Positions 47,453-60,060 of a stretch of DNA of 64,000 nucleotides are shown here, in pieces (positions within the stretch are counted from its first letter, which is position 1; the number at the start of each line of letters is the position of its first letter). A program made the position numbers and the translations under genes. The stretch is taken from positions 1-64,000 of the forward strand of contig JAURVB010012405.1 in NCBI GenBank assembly GCA_033002965.1, in the 5' to 3' direction. Below the pieces are notes generated by a model. It worked only from the letters and a program-made list of their open reading frames with translations, was not told where the DNA came from and searched no databases. The stretch comes from Piper betle. Taxonomy: Eukaryota > Streptophyta > Magnoliopsida > Piperales > Piperaceae.

Positions 47453-48897
47453 TAATCATCCACCAACTAATTGATATGAGGGAGTTCTCTTTCACTTCTT
47501 TTTCTTTATTTTTATTTTTGAGGACAATGTTTAGCTTAAGTTTGGGGGTGATGCCTTAATTTTATGCATATTTTTCATGCTTGACTCGTGTTTAGATTTA
47601 GATATACATATACACAAATATATATATATATATAGTGTAGTTTAGTATAAAAATTTTATTATGCAATGGTATTTTAGTCTCTTGGTTCAATGATAGATAC
47701 ATGTGACTTAGTCTTACCTTTCTTGGGAAAACTTGATTAATTGATGTGAGGGATGAACTGAGTAAAAGATTGCAGTCGAGAGTTGGTTCTCTAACTTATA
47801 ATATTTTCACAATCCTTTGGTTTAGATGATTTCAATGAATGTTTTGCAATAAAGATTGTACATGATGGTCATGACTTTTAGAGTTTGCCCTAGTGACTTT
47901 CGAGGCGAAATATTTGGTTTGCCATGTTGATGGAAAATGATATAGGCATTTCTTTTTGATGAGTCTGGGCCTTTCTTCAAGCCTACCTAATATAAATTAT
48001 CCTTTGTACACAATTTCATGGCCTTTATTATACATATATGTTTGATTACCCTTATTTTAGCCTTGGCCTTTTTATTGAAAATATATCTTGCTGCTTGAGT
48101 CCTAGCACCCTAGTATTTTGAAATCATTCTAAATTCTAACAGGGATGAAACTTTGAGTAGTATAGGGGGAAGGCATTGCGTGTTATAAAGTGGTGATTGA
48201 GTAGATTGTGTGGACTTTCCTGGAACTTTGCTTTGTAAAAAAAAAAAAAAGAAAAGAAAAAGATGAGGCAATGATCCTCCACCAGTAAATACAAGATGAA
48301 GCAAGAGTCTTCCACTGGTTTGAAAGAAAAGAGAAAAAGAAAAAGTAGTAGATAGTCAATGGAAAATCAAAGCAAAGTTAGTTCTTATATTGGGTCAAAT
48401 CGATACTATATTTAAGGAAGTTTGTGTCATATTACTTAGGGATTTGTTGTACATGTATGTCAGGATTTAGAAAGGATTTTTAATTCTAGGGTGCACATTA
48501 GCCTTTGATTTTTCTATCTTGTCTATTCTATTTTTGGTCCCTAGCCCCTGGCCCCGTTACAACCTATAAAGACCTATTGATTCCATTAATTTGGCATTGC
48601 CTACATTAGTGGAGATGGGAGCGAAAGGTGAACATATTTAAGCATGTGCTTGATTATATTCTCTTGGTTGTAGATAAGAATGATAAGCCAGTGGACTATC
48701 ACACACACACAGAGAGCTTTCTTTTAGATGTGATTGATGAAAGGGAATTTCTGATTTGATTGACATCTTGTTGACTCTCTGAGGGTTTGATTGAGAATCA
48801 TATGAGAACATAATGGGGATTAAGTATTTTTGTGTAGTAAAATTTTCTTTGTTATGATATTTTGCTCGGGACGTGCAAAAGTTTAAGTGTGGGGGTG
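47453..48897 (+). mobile_element. Element F 3' spacer with two purine tracts
   Basis: Runs from the remnant pol end to the 3' LTR. It contains an internal AAGTTTGGGGGTG (47538-47550), a TA microsatellite (about 47617-47635), an A-rich tract (48237-48262), and the terminal tract AAGTGTGGGGGTG (48885-48897). It is collinear with the spacer of G, which has no large frame either. Nothing env-like is visible. Confidence 0.75.
48885..48897 (+). other. Polypurine tract of element F
   Basis: AAGTGTGGGGGTG abuts the 3' LTR start at 48898, the expected plus-strand primer position. Confidence 0.8.
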
Positions 48898-50054
48898 TGT
48901 TAAGTGTTTAAAATATACAATATTTACCCAGGTTTTTTAATATGATTTTGTACTTCTCGGGTATAAACATTATTAATTAAATAATATTTTACTTTATTAT
49001 TTTAGTTAATTAATATTTTATTATATATGCTTAACTTTGATGTTTTAATGCAGAAAAAGATGAATAAATTAAGCTTTGGATTTGATTGGTCATGACACTT
49101 GGCGCCACCCAATGGCTACAATGTATGGTGTTCAATGGAGTCGAACAGTTGGAAACTTAAAGGGACATTATAATTAATTAGATTACGTCGATTTGTGAAC
49201 ATCCTCTTCGAATTCTTGTATCTCCACTTCTATATAAAGGGGTGGTCATTTGTTGTTGATCATATCTCATCTCTTGGCTTCTGATTGTAGTAGAAGTAGT
49301 AGTTTTAGTTTTTGTAATTTCTTTCTCTTTCGTAATAAAAATTAGTTTCTTTTTTATATTATTTTCTATTTTTATTATCGAGTAGGCTTTTATTTTGTTC
49401 TAGAGAAGAATGGAACTTAATATGATTTAATTGAATTCATTTCAAACTCTTACTCTTTTATTCAATCGGATCGTTTGAATTATCATGTTCTAAATGCTAA
49501 GAATAGATTGATCACCTATTTTTTATATCATGAGATTTAATTAGATTTCGGGAGAAATTAATTAGATTAGTCATTGATAATTCATCATGCGACGAGTCTT
49601 TTGACTTGTTTGTCGTTGTGGTCGGAAGATACACAACACCGTATGCGATTGTAAGGCAATTCTTAATGCGTTATTTTGTTGATTAATCAATTATCACCGG
49701 GAGGTAGAAATTGAGGCAAAATAATAGAAGCATGAAGGAGCGGGAGCCACCATGTCATATAATTATCCTAGATCGACAATCCGATGGAATAAAAGATAAG
49801 AGTAAGATATGATGAAGATTAAATTCATATTAAGGGAAATTCGACTCTAGAACGAGTTTTATTATTATAACTCTTTTTTAATTTAAAGTTATTACTTAGA
49901 TTTCTTAAAGTCAATTGTTTTTGCTTTATTCTTCATTTTATTTTCTTTAATTAATTTAAGGAAATTCATCTCCCTGTGGGACGATACTCGATTTTATCAT
50001 TATATTACTTGTTGTGACCATGTATACTTGCATGTCACTGAAAATATTCTAACA
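48898..50054 (+). repeat. Element F 3' LTR (1157 bp)
   Basis: Near-identical partner of the 5' LTR; same TATA box (49231-49238) and ends. Followed directly by the right duplication GTAGT. Confidence 0.92.
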
Positions 50055-51487
50055 GTAGTGCTATTGAGACATCTTGGAGTTTGGAAAGGCAACTATTCAG
50101 GTTTGTCTAGACGTTATTTGGGAAGCTTTAAGATTCCTTCAATGTTTTTGTATCTTGAACCAATTTAATCGAATTGAGATTTAATCCTTTGGCATGCATG
50201 CAAAAGAAAATATGGTTAAGTAAGATAGCTAGTGAAATAGAAACTAAAATATGTTGGTGTTTTTAGGTTTTCATAAATTTTTAAGTCCAAGAAATAGCGG
50301 GGCATAGGCTTAACTATAAATAAATTGGGATCTTTTCAATAGATAGGTCATGCCAATAAAGCTTTAGGCGTCCATCCTCAACCAATCACACATAATGTAG
50401 GAAGGTAAATTGTGGGTGCTGTGATTGGCCAATCGCACATATCTTAAAGTTTTGATGCAAACTCAAATAATTACTCACAAAGATGAGTAAATGATACTTA
50501 TAAAATATAATTTGATGAGTTAAGGTTTTCTATATTATTTGTAAAAAGGCTAAGGGTATGAAGGAACACATATCCAGAAATTAGTCTATAATGTGAATTA
50601 CGTGATGTGACATAGATAATTGAGTATGTATAAGAACTTTAAGACCAAAAACGACTTGTAGATGCAAGTATATGATTGACACTAAGGGCTGAGGATGTGT
50701 AAGAATTCATGTCCAGAAATCAGGTTCCAAAGTATAAGTCAGTATTAGATTAATTTTATGTTGTATGATTGATCTAATGATGAGATATTTGAATTATCAA
50801 CAATTGGTTAAGATATGGTTATATTGTTGGTATCTGAAGTCAATTAATTTATGTCGAGATTTGCTTTTGATTAACCATTATTTTCACATTATTCTTACTA
50901 CATATGTAAATAGCAAACTTAACACCTATTTTGGTACTGATCGAACAGTTTATGTTCTTGTAAGTATTGGCAATGCAAGCTGAGCGACGAGATGGAGGAA
51001 TGAGCACTTAGAGTTTTTTAGTATCATTTGCTTTATTAGTTGAACTTACATCATGTAGTAGACTTCCTTTTGTTGATTTGGTGTATAGACTTGGATATAG
51101 TGTTATATAGATGGAATTTTTATTAGTATATATGGTAGATATTGACAACGATCAACGCTTAAATTTAATATTCCACTTTGCCCTTGGACTATTATTTGTA
51201 ATACTAGACCTCTTTGTCAATCTTGTTTAGTTTATTTTCCCTTCTTCTGAGTATGATATAGTTGTAGTTGACTATATATTTTTAGCACATAAAAATTTTT
51301 CTATGTATAAGTTCATCTAGATTAATGAAAGATACTTTAAATTATATAATTGCATGTTAATTAGATCGAGTTTGACTAAGTAAGATCTTTATCTAACACT
51401 CAATCCATAAAGGGGACAAGTGGTTAAGTAAAATCTTTAGAGATTAGTTGTCAGACAAGCTTTTATCTTTGGTTGACAAGTTGGGCG
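50055..51487. other. Flank between element F and a family-2 LTR
   Basis: AT-rich, 1.4 kb. I see no LTR similarity and no credible gene; the frame 50765-50983 (72 codons) has no recognisable feature. There are loose direct repeats around CATATCCAGAAAT (about 50568) and CATGTCCAGAAAT (about 50708), and a short palindrome TGTGATTGGCCAATCGCACA near 50430. This and 44529-44825 are the least repetitive sequence in the window and the best place to design single-copy probes. Confidence 0.5.
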
Positions 51488-54257
51488 TGTAACACCCCAA
51501 ATCCGGTTTACGCTCGTGAACCGAACCGGCATGTTACAGGCCCTGGTTAGGTTGGCTAACTTGAACCCAACTCGTGTGGATCTAATCTCGGCGTCTTAAG
51601 ATGAAGATACCACTCGTCATACATAGACGAATGCAAGGAATCCTAATATGATACTACATAGATGACATGCAAACCAAAGTACGTAACAAGACAATCCCGA
51701 TAAAATTAATAAAATTTTTGAAATATAACGGACAAGAGTTTCCCCTAAAAATGTAATTAGGGGCCACCCTGTCAAATATACATATGCAAATATATATATA
51801 ACTATTTATCAAACAATTTCATTCATACAAAATACAAAATCTAACATGTTGTAGCTCATTCTAGAACATGGGTCTCAACCCACCATGCTTCCATTGCCCA
51901 ATCTATTTCTATTCACATAATCTCATCATCTTTTAGCACTTAATTACGTCCTATCATCATATCTTAAGCATTAATCACATCATATCATGTCTCAGCATTT
52001 CACGTCATTCTCAAGATAATAACATCATAACAAAATATTAATTACTCTATTGACTAACATGTTTGCAAATGACATCATTGCTCCTCCATCCAAGCTGGCT
52101 CCTCCAACTCATAATTGTAACTACAAATAGTATAAAAACACGTCAGTAACAAGTGTTACTGGTCCAGAAAATAAAATAACTATAACAAGCTGGCTATGAG
52201 AGTAAACTCTCATATGAAAGAAAACATCATATACTCTACGTGAACACTCTGAAGGGCACTACTGAGGAGCCACAGGGCTGCAGACCCAGTAGCATCCCAA
52301 ACATACTGATCTGCTACTGGTACTGTGCCGCTCTTGGCACTTATTTTTCAGTACTTCGCGTAAAACTTTATCCTAAGCCCTCTCCTTACCTCCATATTTC
52401 TCCTGGCCTTGAGCACGAAGGCCGAGTACTCTCAGGCAGTCACCTTTAATACCCTTTGAACCACAAGTCCGGACATGCACTGTACTAAACAGTACCCGTA
52501 AACCTCCATGTTCTCCGGGTGTGAGGAACTCAAACGCGGAGTTGTCAGGATCCCTCGGGAATGGAACAGTCCATTGGCACTAATCCAGAGCCCGTTTTGA
52601 CTATCACAGCATACGCTCATGGTACATGCAGTCGGTTTCTCCATCTCTCATCTCACTGAAAACGCGAAAACTACATATATATAGGGTTGGGTAGGGATTT
52701 ATATAATAGGCCCGAAGGCAACTTGTGGTGGATCTTATTTTCGAAATCATGCTCGAAGGATCTCATCCTTGAGGGGTTATTAATCCGGAAATCTGTTCGG
52801 CTAGATGGCCCGAGTTAAGTGGGATCCTATAAAACGCCACTCAACCCGTCCTGCAAATGATAAGATAAACATACAATAGAAAGACGTAAAACAGAGTCGA
52901 GTCCTAAACGGACCTGGTAGAAGCTCCAAGCGTGTCATTGCAGCTAGGCGGCGAGCTCCTACTCCGTACCTACACATCAAAACTAAATACTAACGCCCAC
53001 TAACTACATGATGCATCAAAATCAATGAATATCACGCGACATAATAATCATCCCTCAAATAATCGATCAATAATCAATAATCGTAAAAGTGAAAATAATT
53101 CTATCATCCTATTCATTCCAATTTATCGTGTTTCCTAAGTTACATCGTGCTCAATTAGCATGCTTATACTTCATCTCATTAGATCACTTACTTAATCTCA
53201 TCATGCACATCTTTACTTCATTCATAGTATGACATTCATCATGACAACTAGTTAATTCTGACATGCTATGCTAACAATCATAATCAATTTTAAATAACTC
53301 AATCGGAGGTAATTATACCTCATGTAGTCGGCAATTGGCGACGGCTAGGGTTCCGTCGCATGTCCTGGAGCTCAAATTTGGCGCTCATCGGCGTCTGAAG
53401 CTCAATCGGGCTCGACTGGGTGAGCCCCGCAGAAGATCCGGTGAATTCCAGCGAATTCTAGAAATTCTGGTTTTCCGTCGATTTTCGGCGGTTTTCCGGC
53501 GACAGTCGCCGACGGCGTCTACTGGCCGGAAAGTGGTTGTGTTGGGTACCCTTGGAACCGGCTCGGCAAGCCCGACTCATCTGTGAGGTCGACGTGGCCA
53601 ACGGAGGTGGCAGCTCGCCGGAAAATGTATAAAACCTAGCCAGCGGTGATGCTGGCTAGATCCGGCCAGCCACGGCGGCGATGGCCTCCGTTCCGGTCAG
53701 GGAAGGTCACTGGAGGGTTGAGGGTGCTGAGGCGACTGACCGACCGAGGAGGCGCCGGTCACCGGCGGTGGAATCGGTGACGGAAGTGCAACGCGGGAGC
53801 GGTGTCGCAGCGGCCCGATTGGGGCCAGACCTGGTTGGGCAGCATGGCGACGTCGTCGCAGGGCTAGGCGGCGACGATCGGCGGCCAGGCGGGCGTCCAC
53901 GGAAGCGGCGATGACGCGCACAGTGGCGGTGCATCGAGGTAAGGGTCGAGGAAGAAGGCATGGAGGAGAAAAGGACTCGATGGTAATCTCGTAAATATTA
54001 CTTGACTCGTCTCCGACTAGAGTCAAAAATAATATTTAAGTCGTAGAAAATTCCAAAAAAATTGGAAAAAAATCCCATAAAATCAAACAACACCAAAACA
54101 TCATAATGATATTCTCTAGAACAATCAACCCACCCCAAAATGCTCGTAACGCGTCATCACGCGATAAACGACCTAAAACTAATTCTACGATCAATTATAT
54201 ATCATAATAAAAAAATAAACTACTTACTCTCATATATTCTGATAACTCATTCTTTTC
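51488..54257 (-). repeat. Reverse family-2 LTR, 5' end missing
   Basis: Plus-strand start TGTAACACCCC at 51488 with the family-2 order in reverse: hairpin (52141-52163), TATA box (52696-52710, minus), the CCGTACCTACACATC block (52969), and the GC-rich block (53330-53960). Similarity to 24121-26970 stops near 54257, about 190 bases short of the LTR start, where element C sequence seems to begin. The frames at 53335-54026 on both strands are in the GC-rich block and do not match those of the inner copy as proteins. Confidence 0.8.
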
Positions 54258-56283
54258 TGCTGTGTTCACCTTCTGCTTGTTTTCTATAAAGTAAAATCAT
54301 TGAAAAGTAGGTTAAATTATGTTAGATTAAAAAGCTACTAGAACCCTTGGTTTAATATTTAGAGAGAATGAAAATATTATTTTTATTTGATAAAAATTGG
54401 ATCTAAAATGAAAATGATAAACAAATTTGGATTACAAACCCTAACTCCAATGTCGCCGTGATCCCAAACCGAGATTTCAGCACCCGAAACTGAGCCAAGG
54501 AAAAACACAAGTTCTCAATGCAGCACTATGACACTCAGAGGCTGAGACTTTAGTGTCATGGCACTCATGTGTAAACTTCAAAACTGAGGCTCAGCGCCAC
54601 AACATTCAAAAGCGGAGACTTCATGGAAACTTCAAAACTGAGGCTCAGCCCCGCGACATTCAAAAGAAGAGACTTCAAGGACGTGACACTAGTGCCCTAA
54701 AACTATTTTTTGTTTATTTTCTTATTTTTGTGCTATGTATGCTATGTTTATGCTTATATAATCACTATATGATGATTGTATGATATTAACATATTATTTA
54801 TGTTTGTAATGTGTTGTATGTAATCATAATCATCATTTGTGTCATGTAATAACATATAGACATGGGTCGACTAGTCTTGATAGTTATACATGTTAATTAT
54901 CATCAAGAGTAACAATAGTATGGGTTATTGAGACTTGGAGCATGCTTATTAGGTCTGTGTTTAGTCATTACATGGGGAGTTTTATAAAACTCTAATGTGA
55001 TTAACCAAATCTTTATCCTTGATTGCTATGTTAAATCATAATGTCATATGTTTAATATTATGGAACTGCTTATGCACTAGTTTTTAGCTTTCTTTACATA
55101 GCAAGGATGCCAGTTTAACCGGTTAACGTGTTACACCGGTGGGTACGACACATCTCCCTTAAGCAAAGGCAATTACCCCAACAACCCAAGGCACTGTCTT
55201 GATAGTGCATGTGATCACTCATGGTTCACCTTGTGACTTTTGTGGATCACTACCACTCTTCCCTAGGAGTTAGATGCAAAGCTCAGCAATGCAACTAGGT
55301 ATATAGTTATCTAAAATAGAACACACGTCTAGGCATTAATGTACCTATGTAAACTAGCAGTATATAGCTAGTACCATAGATATATTGACGTTGTATTTTA
55401 AGTTATTAGGGCAAGAGACTAAGGATAGAAAGGTCCATAGCTAGTTTAGTTTTATTTATTAAGTTGAGCTAGGGTGATGAAGGAATTAAGCAAGTTTTCA
55501 CATAGTTTTTATAAGTCTCAAATGAGCCGATCTCTGGAGATCACAAAGGCGAAGGACTTAGTTGATTTTTTGCAGTTATTTACCAAGACTAACTTGTTAG
55601 TTGAAAGGGTATTTAACTGAGTAATTTCTAGTTAATTTAATTAACTTAGTATTATGGTTTTCTACAAGCCTTAGATAGAAGCTATCAACCAAACTAGTTA
55701 CTCCTAAGGATAGAATTTAGCTAAGTATCAAGGATGGATTATCAAGCCTCATAAATTACCTTATTTATGTTAATGAAATGTTATCCATTTTATGTTATTG
55801 TTTTATATTTAAACATCATTCTTAATTGATGATTAGGTGATTTTATTATGTTTAGTTTATTGAGATTAGCCTTACTTTCATATTTATTGTTTACTACATA
55901 TATAGGTAGTGGATTTAGTACCTTATGAGATACTGAGCAAACATATTTGCTTATAAGCATGTACTGGTGCATGGAGAGATAGGATGGATACTCTCAGCAA
56001 CCGTGTTAGTTTTATTTTCTTGCATTAGTATTTATTTGTAGACCTTTGCTGAGATAGTGATTATATTGTAGTATATTTTATAAACAAAAAAACTTACGTA
56101 TTGATGACATTATTTAAATGTGGTCGATTGGCTTATAGAATTATTATTTGCCTTGTTCATATGCTGATATATGTTATAATTCTTGAATTATATTTCTTTA
56201 AATATGTTATACATGTGCATTAGGACGATGACGCATGTACCAACCTTAATAAGGTTATGCATGTTAGAATTGAGGTCATTACA
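54258..56283 (+). repeat. Probable 5' LTR of element C
   Basis: The right end TTACA at 56279-56283 lies just before a degenerate tRNA-iMet primer site, which places an LTR end here. The left end is not certain; it lies near 54258, where similarity to the family-2 LTR stops. The segment is AT-rich, without coding sequence, and holds a 54-bp direct repeat and a possible TATA (TTATATAATC near 54754). If correct, element C inserted into the family-2 LTR to the left. Confidence 0.45.
54573..54680. repeat. 54-bp tandem duplication
   Basis: Two units start AAACTTCAAAACTGAGGCTC at 54573 and 54627 and end ACTTCATGG or ACTTCAAGG. A partial related segment precedes them (GAGACTTTAGTG). The period keeps one frame open (54553-54783), which is not taken as a gene. 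Confidence 0.85.
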
Positions 56284-56286
56284 GGT

Positions 56287-56298
56287 TAGCATCATAGC
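56287..56298 (+). other. Decayed primer-binding site of element C
   Basis: TAGCATCATAGC agrees at 9 of 12 positions with TGGTATCAGAGC and is followed by TATGG as in the usual context. It starts four bases after the LTR end. Confidence 0.5.
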
Positions 56299-56447
56299 TA
56301 TGGATCACGTTACCAAGATCTTACAATACATATTTCTCCTTGTTGAAATACTGATATTCTATACCCTATTCATTATAAGATAAACTAATAAGATTGACTA
56401 AAATATTTCATAGAAATTTTTGCTTCTCCGTGTGTTTCATGTTACAG

Positions 56448-56981
56448 ATGGCCAACGAAATTAATAACCAACAATTGCACCAACCGAATGAGGAACTGCA
56501 ACAACAAGTTTAGCATTAGCAATAGCAACTGAACCACTTGACGACTACTATGGACAACATGAATCAAAACTTTTAGGCTACTCAAGGTATACTTTAGCAA
56601 ATTTTGGCCAATCATGGAGGACAACTGCATGGACCCCCAACTTCCTTATGAACTGGTCGTCCAAGAGAACCCTCCACTAGTGGCTGAAGTTGCTGAAAAT
56701 CCACTTCCTATTCTAGCTGCACCGAATCAGCTGGGACTTTTTACTTTAGAGAAGTTCATCAAGAATGATGCGAAGGTATTCAATGGAACAATAGAGCCTG
56801 AGAAAGTTGAAGCTTGGACCCTTAATGTTCTCAAGACTTTTAGAGCTATGGAGGTACCAAAGAATCACTGGGTACGGCTAGCTTCCTGTATGCTTGAGGA
56901 AGACGTCACGTTCTGGTGGGAGGCAATTCATCGAACTAACCTCATTGGATGGTAGTTTGACACTATCACATGGGTAGAATT
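56448..56981 (+). pseudogene. gag: Element C gag, N-terminal part (chromovirus type)
   Basis: Starts with ATG at 56448 (MANEINNQQLHQPNEELQQQ). Five TAG codons follow in the same frame (56511, 56517, 56523, 56574, 56595), mostly inside a Gln-rich stretch where CAG is the obvious ancestor. A frameshift before 56614 leads to the frame 56614-56955, with KFIKNDAKVFNGTIEPEKVEAWTLNVLKTF and LASCMLEEDVTFWWEAI, a Retrotrans_gag capsid core as in Ty3/gypsy chromoviruses. A further TAG lies at 56953-56955. The gene is split at 56981 by a family-2 solo LTR and resumes at 58945. Confidence 0.75.
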
Positions 56982-58939
56982 TGTAAAACCCATGACTCTA
57001 AGTTAGAGTTTTAAATTAGCGAACCAGTTGGTTCGAGTCAAGTTTGTTTCATGAACTGCGTGCTTAAGCTTAGGCCAACCGTGAGTTATGAATGAGGGTC
57101 AAGTGTATCTAAGTATATCATAATAACGTCGGAAAGATAGTGAGAAATGAGTTAGTAGAGTATATGAAAGTGTGCAATATTTTTTTATATATATTTGGTC
57201 ATAGAATTATTTTTAGTTCGAATAACGCATTAGGACACATAATAGGGCAATTTGGGTGGGCTATTAGTTATAGAACATGTCATTGTGGTGTTATAGTGTG
57301 CAATATATTTTATGAAATTTTTCCCTATTTTTCTGAATTTTTTTAAAGATTTATTACGAGTTAGTTATTATTTTTGACTCAAGTCGGAGTTGAGTCAAAT
57401 TTTATTTACGATATCGCCACCGACCCATTTGTTGCCCTTCGACACTTATCTTCTTCCCCCAAACCCTTGGTGCCGCCCCATTTTTCACACTACCGATGCC
57501 ACCCTGCTGCCGATTGATGCAGTCTATCCCCAATGCACTGTTGTTGTGCCTCCCTGAGCACCCTCGGCCGCCACCTAGCCTCCATGACGTGAGGAAGCCG
57601 AGCCTTCGCACCGCACTCCCATCGCCCATCCTGGCCACCGATTTATTGTCTCATTCTAACATGATTTGTTTTAACAGGTAAGTGGACGTGTTGAGTAGTG
57701 GATTTATTGTACCTCACTCTACATGGGCTATTTAGCCGATCGTATTTCTAGATTAATAACCCTTGAAGATAAGATTTCTCAAGTTTGTTTTTGAAACTCA
57801 AATCCAGCTCACGATGCCTTCGGGCCTATTATATTGAAATCCCTACCCAAGCCTATGTAGGACGTGTGTTGAGATTGGACGTGTGTTTATCAAACAGGCT
57901 TTGAAATTGGTGAGTTTCCATTCCATTCCCGAGGGATCCTGATAACTCCCCATTGAGTTCCTCAAACCTGGAGAAGTGTGGAGGTTTACGGGTAGTGCTA
58001 TGCAGTGCATATCTAGACTTGTGGTTTCAAAGGATATTGAAGGCACATGCCTGAGAGTACTTGGCCTCTGTACTCAGGGCCAGAGTAATACATGGATGTA
58101 GAGGGCAAGGAGGAAAAAATGATTTTCCCGCACAAAGGGATAGTTTAAATTGGCCAAGGAAAGAGAATGATATAGAAAGGGGACGTTGTCACCCAAGGTC
58201 GATGACTCCCATTATTGCCCTTATGAGAGTTCTTCGAAAAATGTTTGAGGTTTTATTAATAGGAGGGTCAGCTCTCTTGTGTATGTTTGTTATTAGTTAT
58301 TTCTGGGCCGATAACACTCGTTACTAACGTCTTTTTATTATGTGTAGGTGAGAACCGCGACGAATGAGCGCTATCGGGACTGCACATGAGCAGCACTAAA
58401 ATCGCGCACACATGTACCTGCTGAGTGTATGTAATGATGATGATGTGTATTGAACTATGTAGATGGAATTGATATGTTATACTATGAATTTATTATAAAT
58501 ATTATGCATATGAATGAAAATATAAAGTAGAAAATGGACATAGTGAGCTACGGAGCAATGATAACTAGAATGTGAAAACAAGCTATGTTCGGAATGTGTT
58601 TTAAATGTTCATTGTTATACATATATATTGCTTGTCGTTAACAAGGTGGCCTCTTTTGCACTTTTAGGGGGTGTATGTTCGTTTCATTTTCAAAATAGAT
58701 ATTTCTTTTCAACTATTATTTTGTTTGGTTTGTTGTGTACTTGTCGCATACCATAGCATGCATGTAGGACAACCTTAGAACCCAAGCATCACATCCATGC
58801 TTTGCATGTTGCATCACCATCTTGACATGCCGGGGGTAGATCTGGGTTGGCTTAACTGAATCAAGTAGATTAGCGAACAGTTCAGTCGCCATTGTCATTT
58901 CTGGGTTGGTTTATTAGTAAACCGAAACGGGGTGTTACA
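56982..58939 (+). mobile_element. Family-2 solo LTR inserted in the gag of element C (1958 bp)
   Basis: Ends TGTAAAACCC and GGGTGTTACA with flanking GAATT (56977-56981) and AAATT (58940-58944), a duplication with one change. Removing it rejoins the gag frame (WVEF then VDVS). It is shorter than the 24121 copy because the GC-rich block and AT-rich part are partly deleted; it keeps the TATA box (57828-57836) and hairpin (58309-58329). The frame 57402-57638 (minus) is in what remains of the GC-rich block. Confidence 0.9.
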
Positions 58940-58944
58940 AAATT

Positions 58945-59566
58945 CGTGGATGTATCCAACAATACATATTATCTGGAACAAGTTTGTGAGCAGAAAGCCA
59001 AAGAGTTCATGAATTTAAATCAAGATAAGGACCAGACGGTGAGGGAATACGAGCAAAAGTTCATACGGCTTGAACATTTTGCTCTATTAGAATCCGCTTC
59101 GGTAAAAGCTCACACGAGCAAGTTCTTATCGGGACTTCGATTTGCACTCAAGGATGGTATGACAAGTTAGAGACCAGCTACTATTGCTGAGGTAGTAGCA
59201 GATGCATGTATTGCTGAGGAGGTTTTAGCAAACAAGAAGTCCAAGACCAAAACTACAAGTTTGACTAGCTCCAAACCAATGGATAATCAAAATAAAAATC
59301 AGAACAACAAGAATGGTGACAATAACAAGAGGAAGAGGAATGACAATGGCAATGGAAACAAGAATGGGATTAATAAACCATTTAATCAGAACTGCAAGAG
59401 GCGACATGATGGGGAATGCTTGAAGAATTCTAACAAGTGTTTCTTATGTGGAGAAGATGGACCTGTCAAGAGGGATTGCCCAAAGAGTAAGGATCAAAAA
59501 GCCTCAGTTCTAGCCAAGATGAATGCAACTAATGAAGAAGATGTGGCAAGGAACAATATCATTTAG
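58945..59566 (+). pseudogene. gag: Element C gag, C-terminal part with altered zinc knuckle
   Basis: Continues gag after the solo LTR: EFMNLNQDKDQTVREYEQKFIRLE and KFLSGLRFALKD (58970-59166), a TAG at 59168-59170, then the basic, Asn-rich linker and the knuckle CFLCGEDGPVKRDC (about 59437-59478). In CX2CX4HX4C the histidine position holds Pro, which would destroy zinc binding. The frame ends at 59566. Confidence 0.8.
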
Positions 59567-60060
59567 GGTATGATCATTGTTTATGATACTCCAGCTTTAT
59601 CTTGTTTGATTCAGGCTGCACTCATTCATACATGCCATCAGACTTGCTAGAGGCTTAGGTCTGAAACCTAGAATTTTAGATCCATTGTTGAATGAAAGTA
59701 CTCCTCATGGCGAGCAAACACTAGTTGACAAGCAAGTAAGACGAGTTCTTATGCAAGTGCAGAACAAGTCAATTGTGTGGGAATTTGCTATGTATCACTT
59801 GGATAAAGTTAATTCTAGGGATAGATTGGCTATCTAAGAATCATACTATCTTAAATTGCAACAAGAAGAATGTATATTTAGCTAGAGATTTAGCTAGTGG
59901 AAAGAAGCTATTGTTTAATGGTGAACCAATAGAGAATTAGGTATTATTTATCTCCTATATCAAGAAACTAAGTATCTAGAGAAAAGATGACAATGGCTCC
60001 TAGCTATTATGGTGGAACAGACAAAGGAATATAAGGAGGTTGGCTCGTCCTCAGCTAGGA
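59567..60060 (+). pseudogene. pol: Element C protease region, decayed
   Basis: Contains LFDSGCTHSYMPSDLL, with the aspartic-protease signature DSG at 59608-59616, then the usual downstream flap region in broken frames. Stops and frameshifts are frequent from 59655. The catalytic triad codons are still readable. Confidence 0.65.

Larger units (their letters stand above)
44826..50054 (+). mobile_element. Element F: complete, young Athila-like non-autonomous retrotransposon
   Basis: 5.2 kb with two nearly identical LTRs (44826-45983, 48898-50054), a tRNA-Asp-type primer site, one gag-derived reading frame, an internal purine tract, a 3' spacer, a terminal purine tract and a perfect five-base duplication GTAGT (44821-44825, 50055-50059). 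I count 12 substitutions and one single-base indel between the LTRs (about 1%), so it inserted recently compared with everything else here. It has no protease and no usable RT, RNase H or integrase, and its gag lacks the capsid domain; it can only have moved with proteins from an autonomous Athila relative. Confidence 0.92.

Noticed and set aside
47453..48884. env-like gene of Athila
   Set aside because: No long frame or transmembrane pattern is present in F or G in this interval.
50055..51487. A host gene in the flank after F
   Set aside because: Frames are short, without recognisable domains, and no splice-joined reading is evident.
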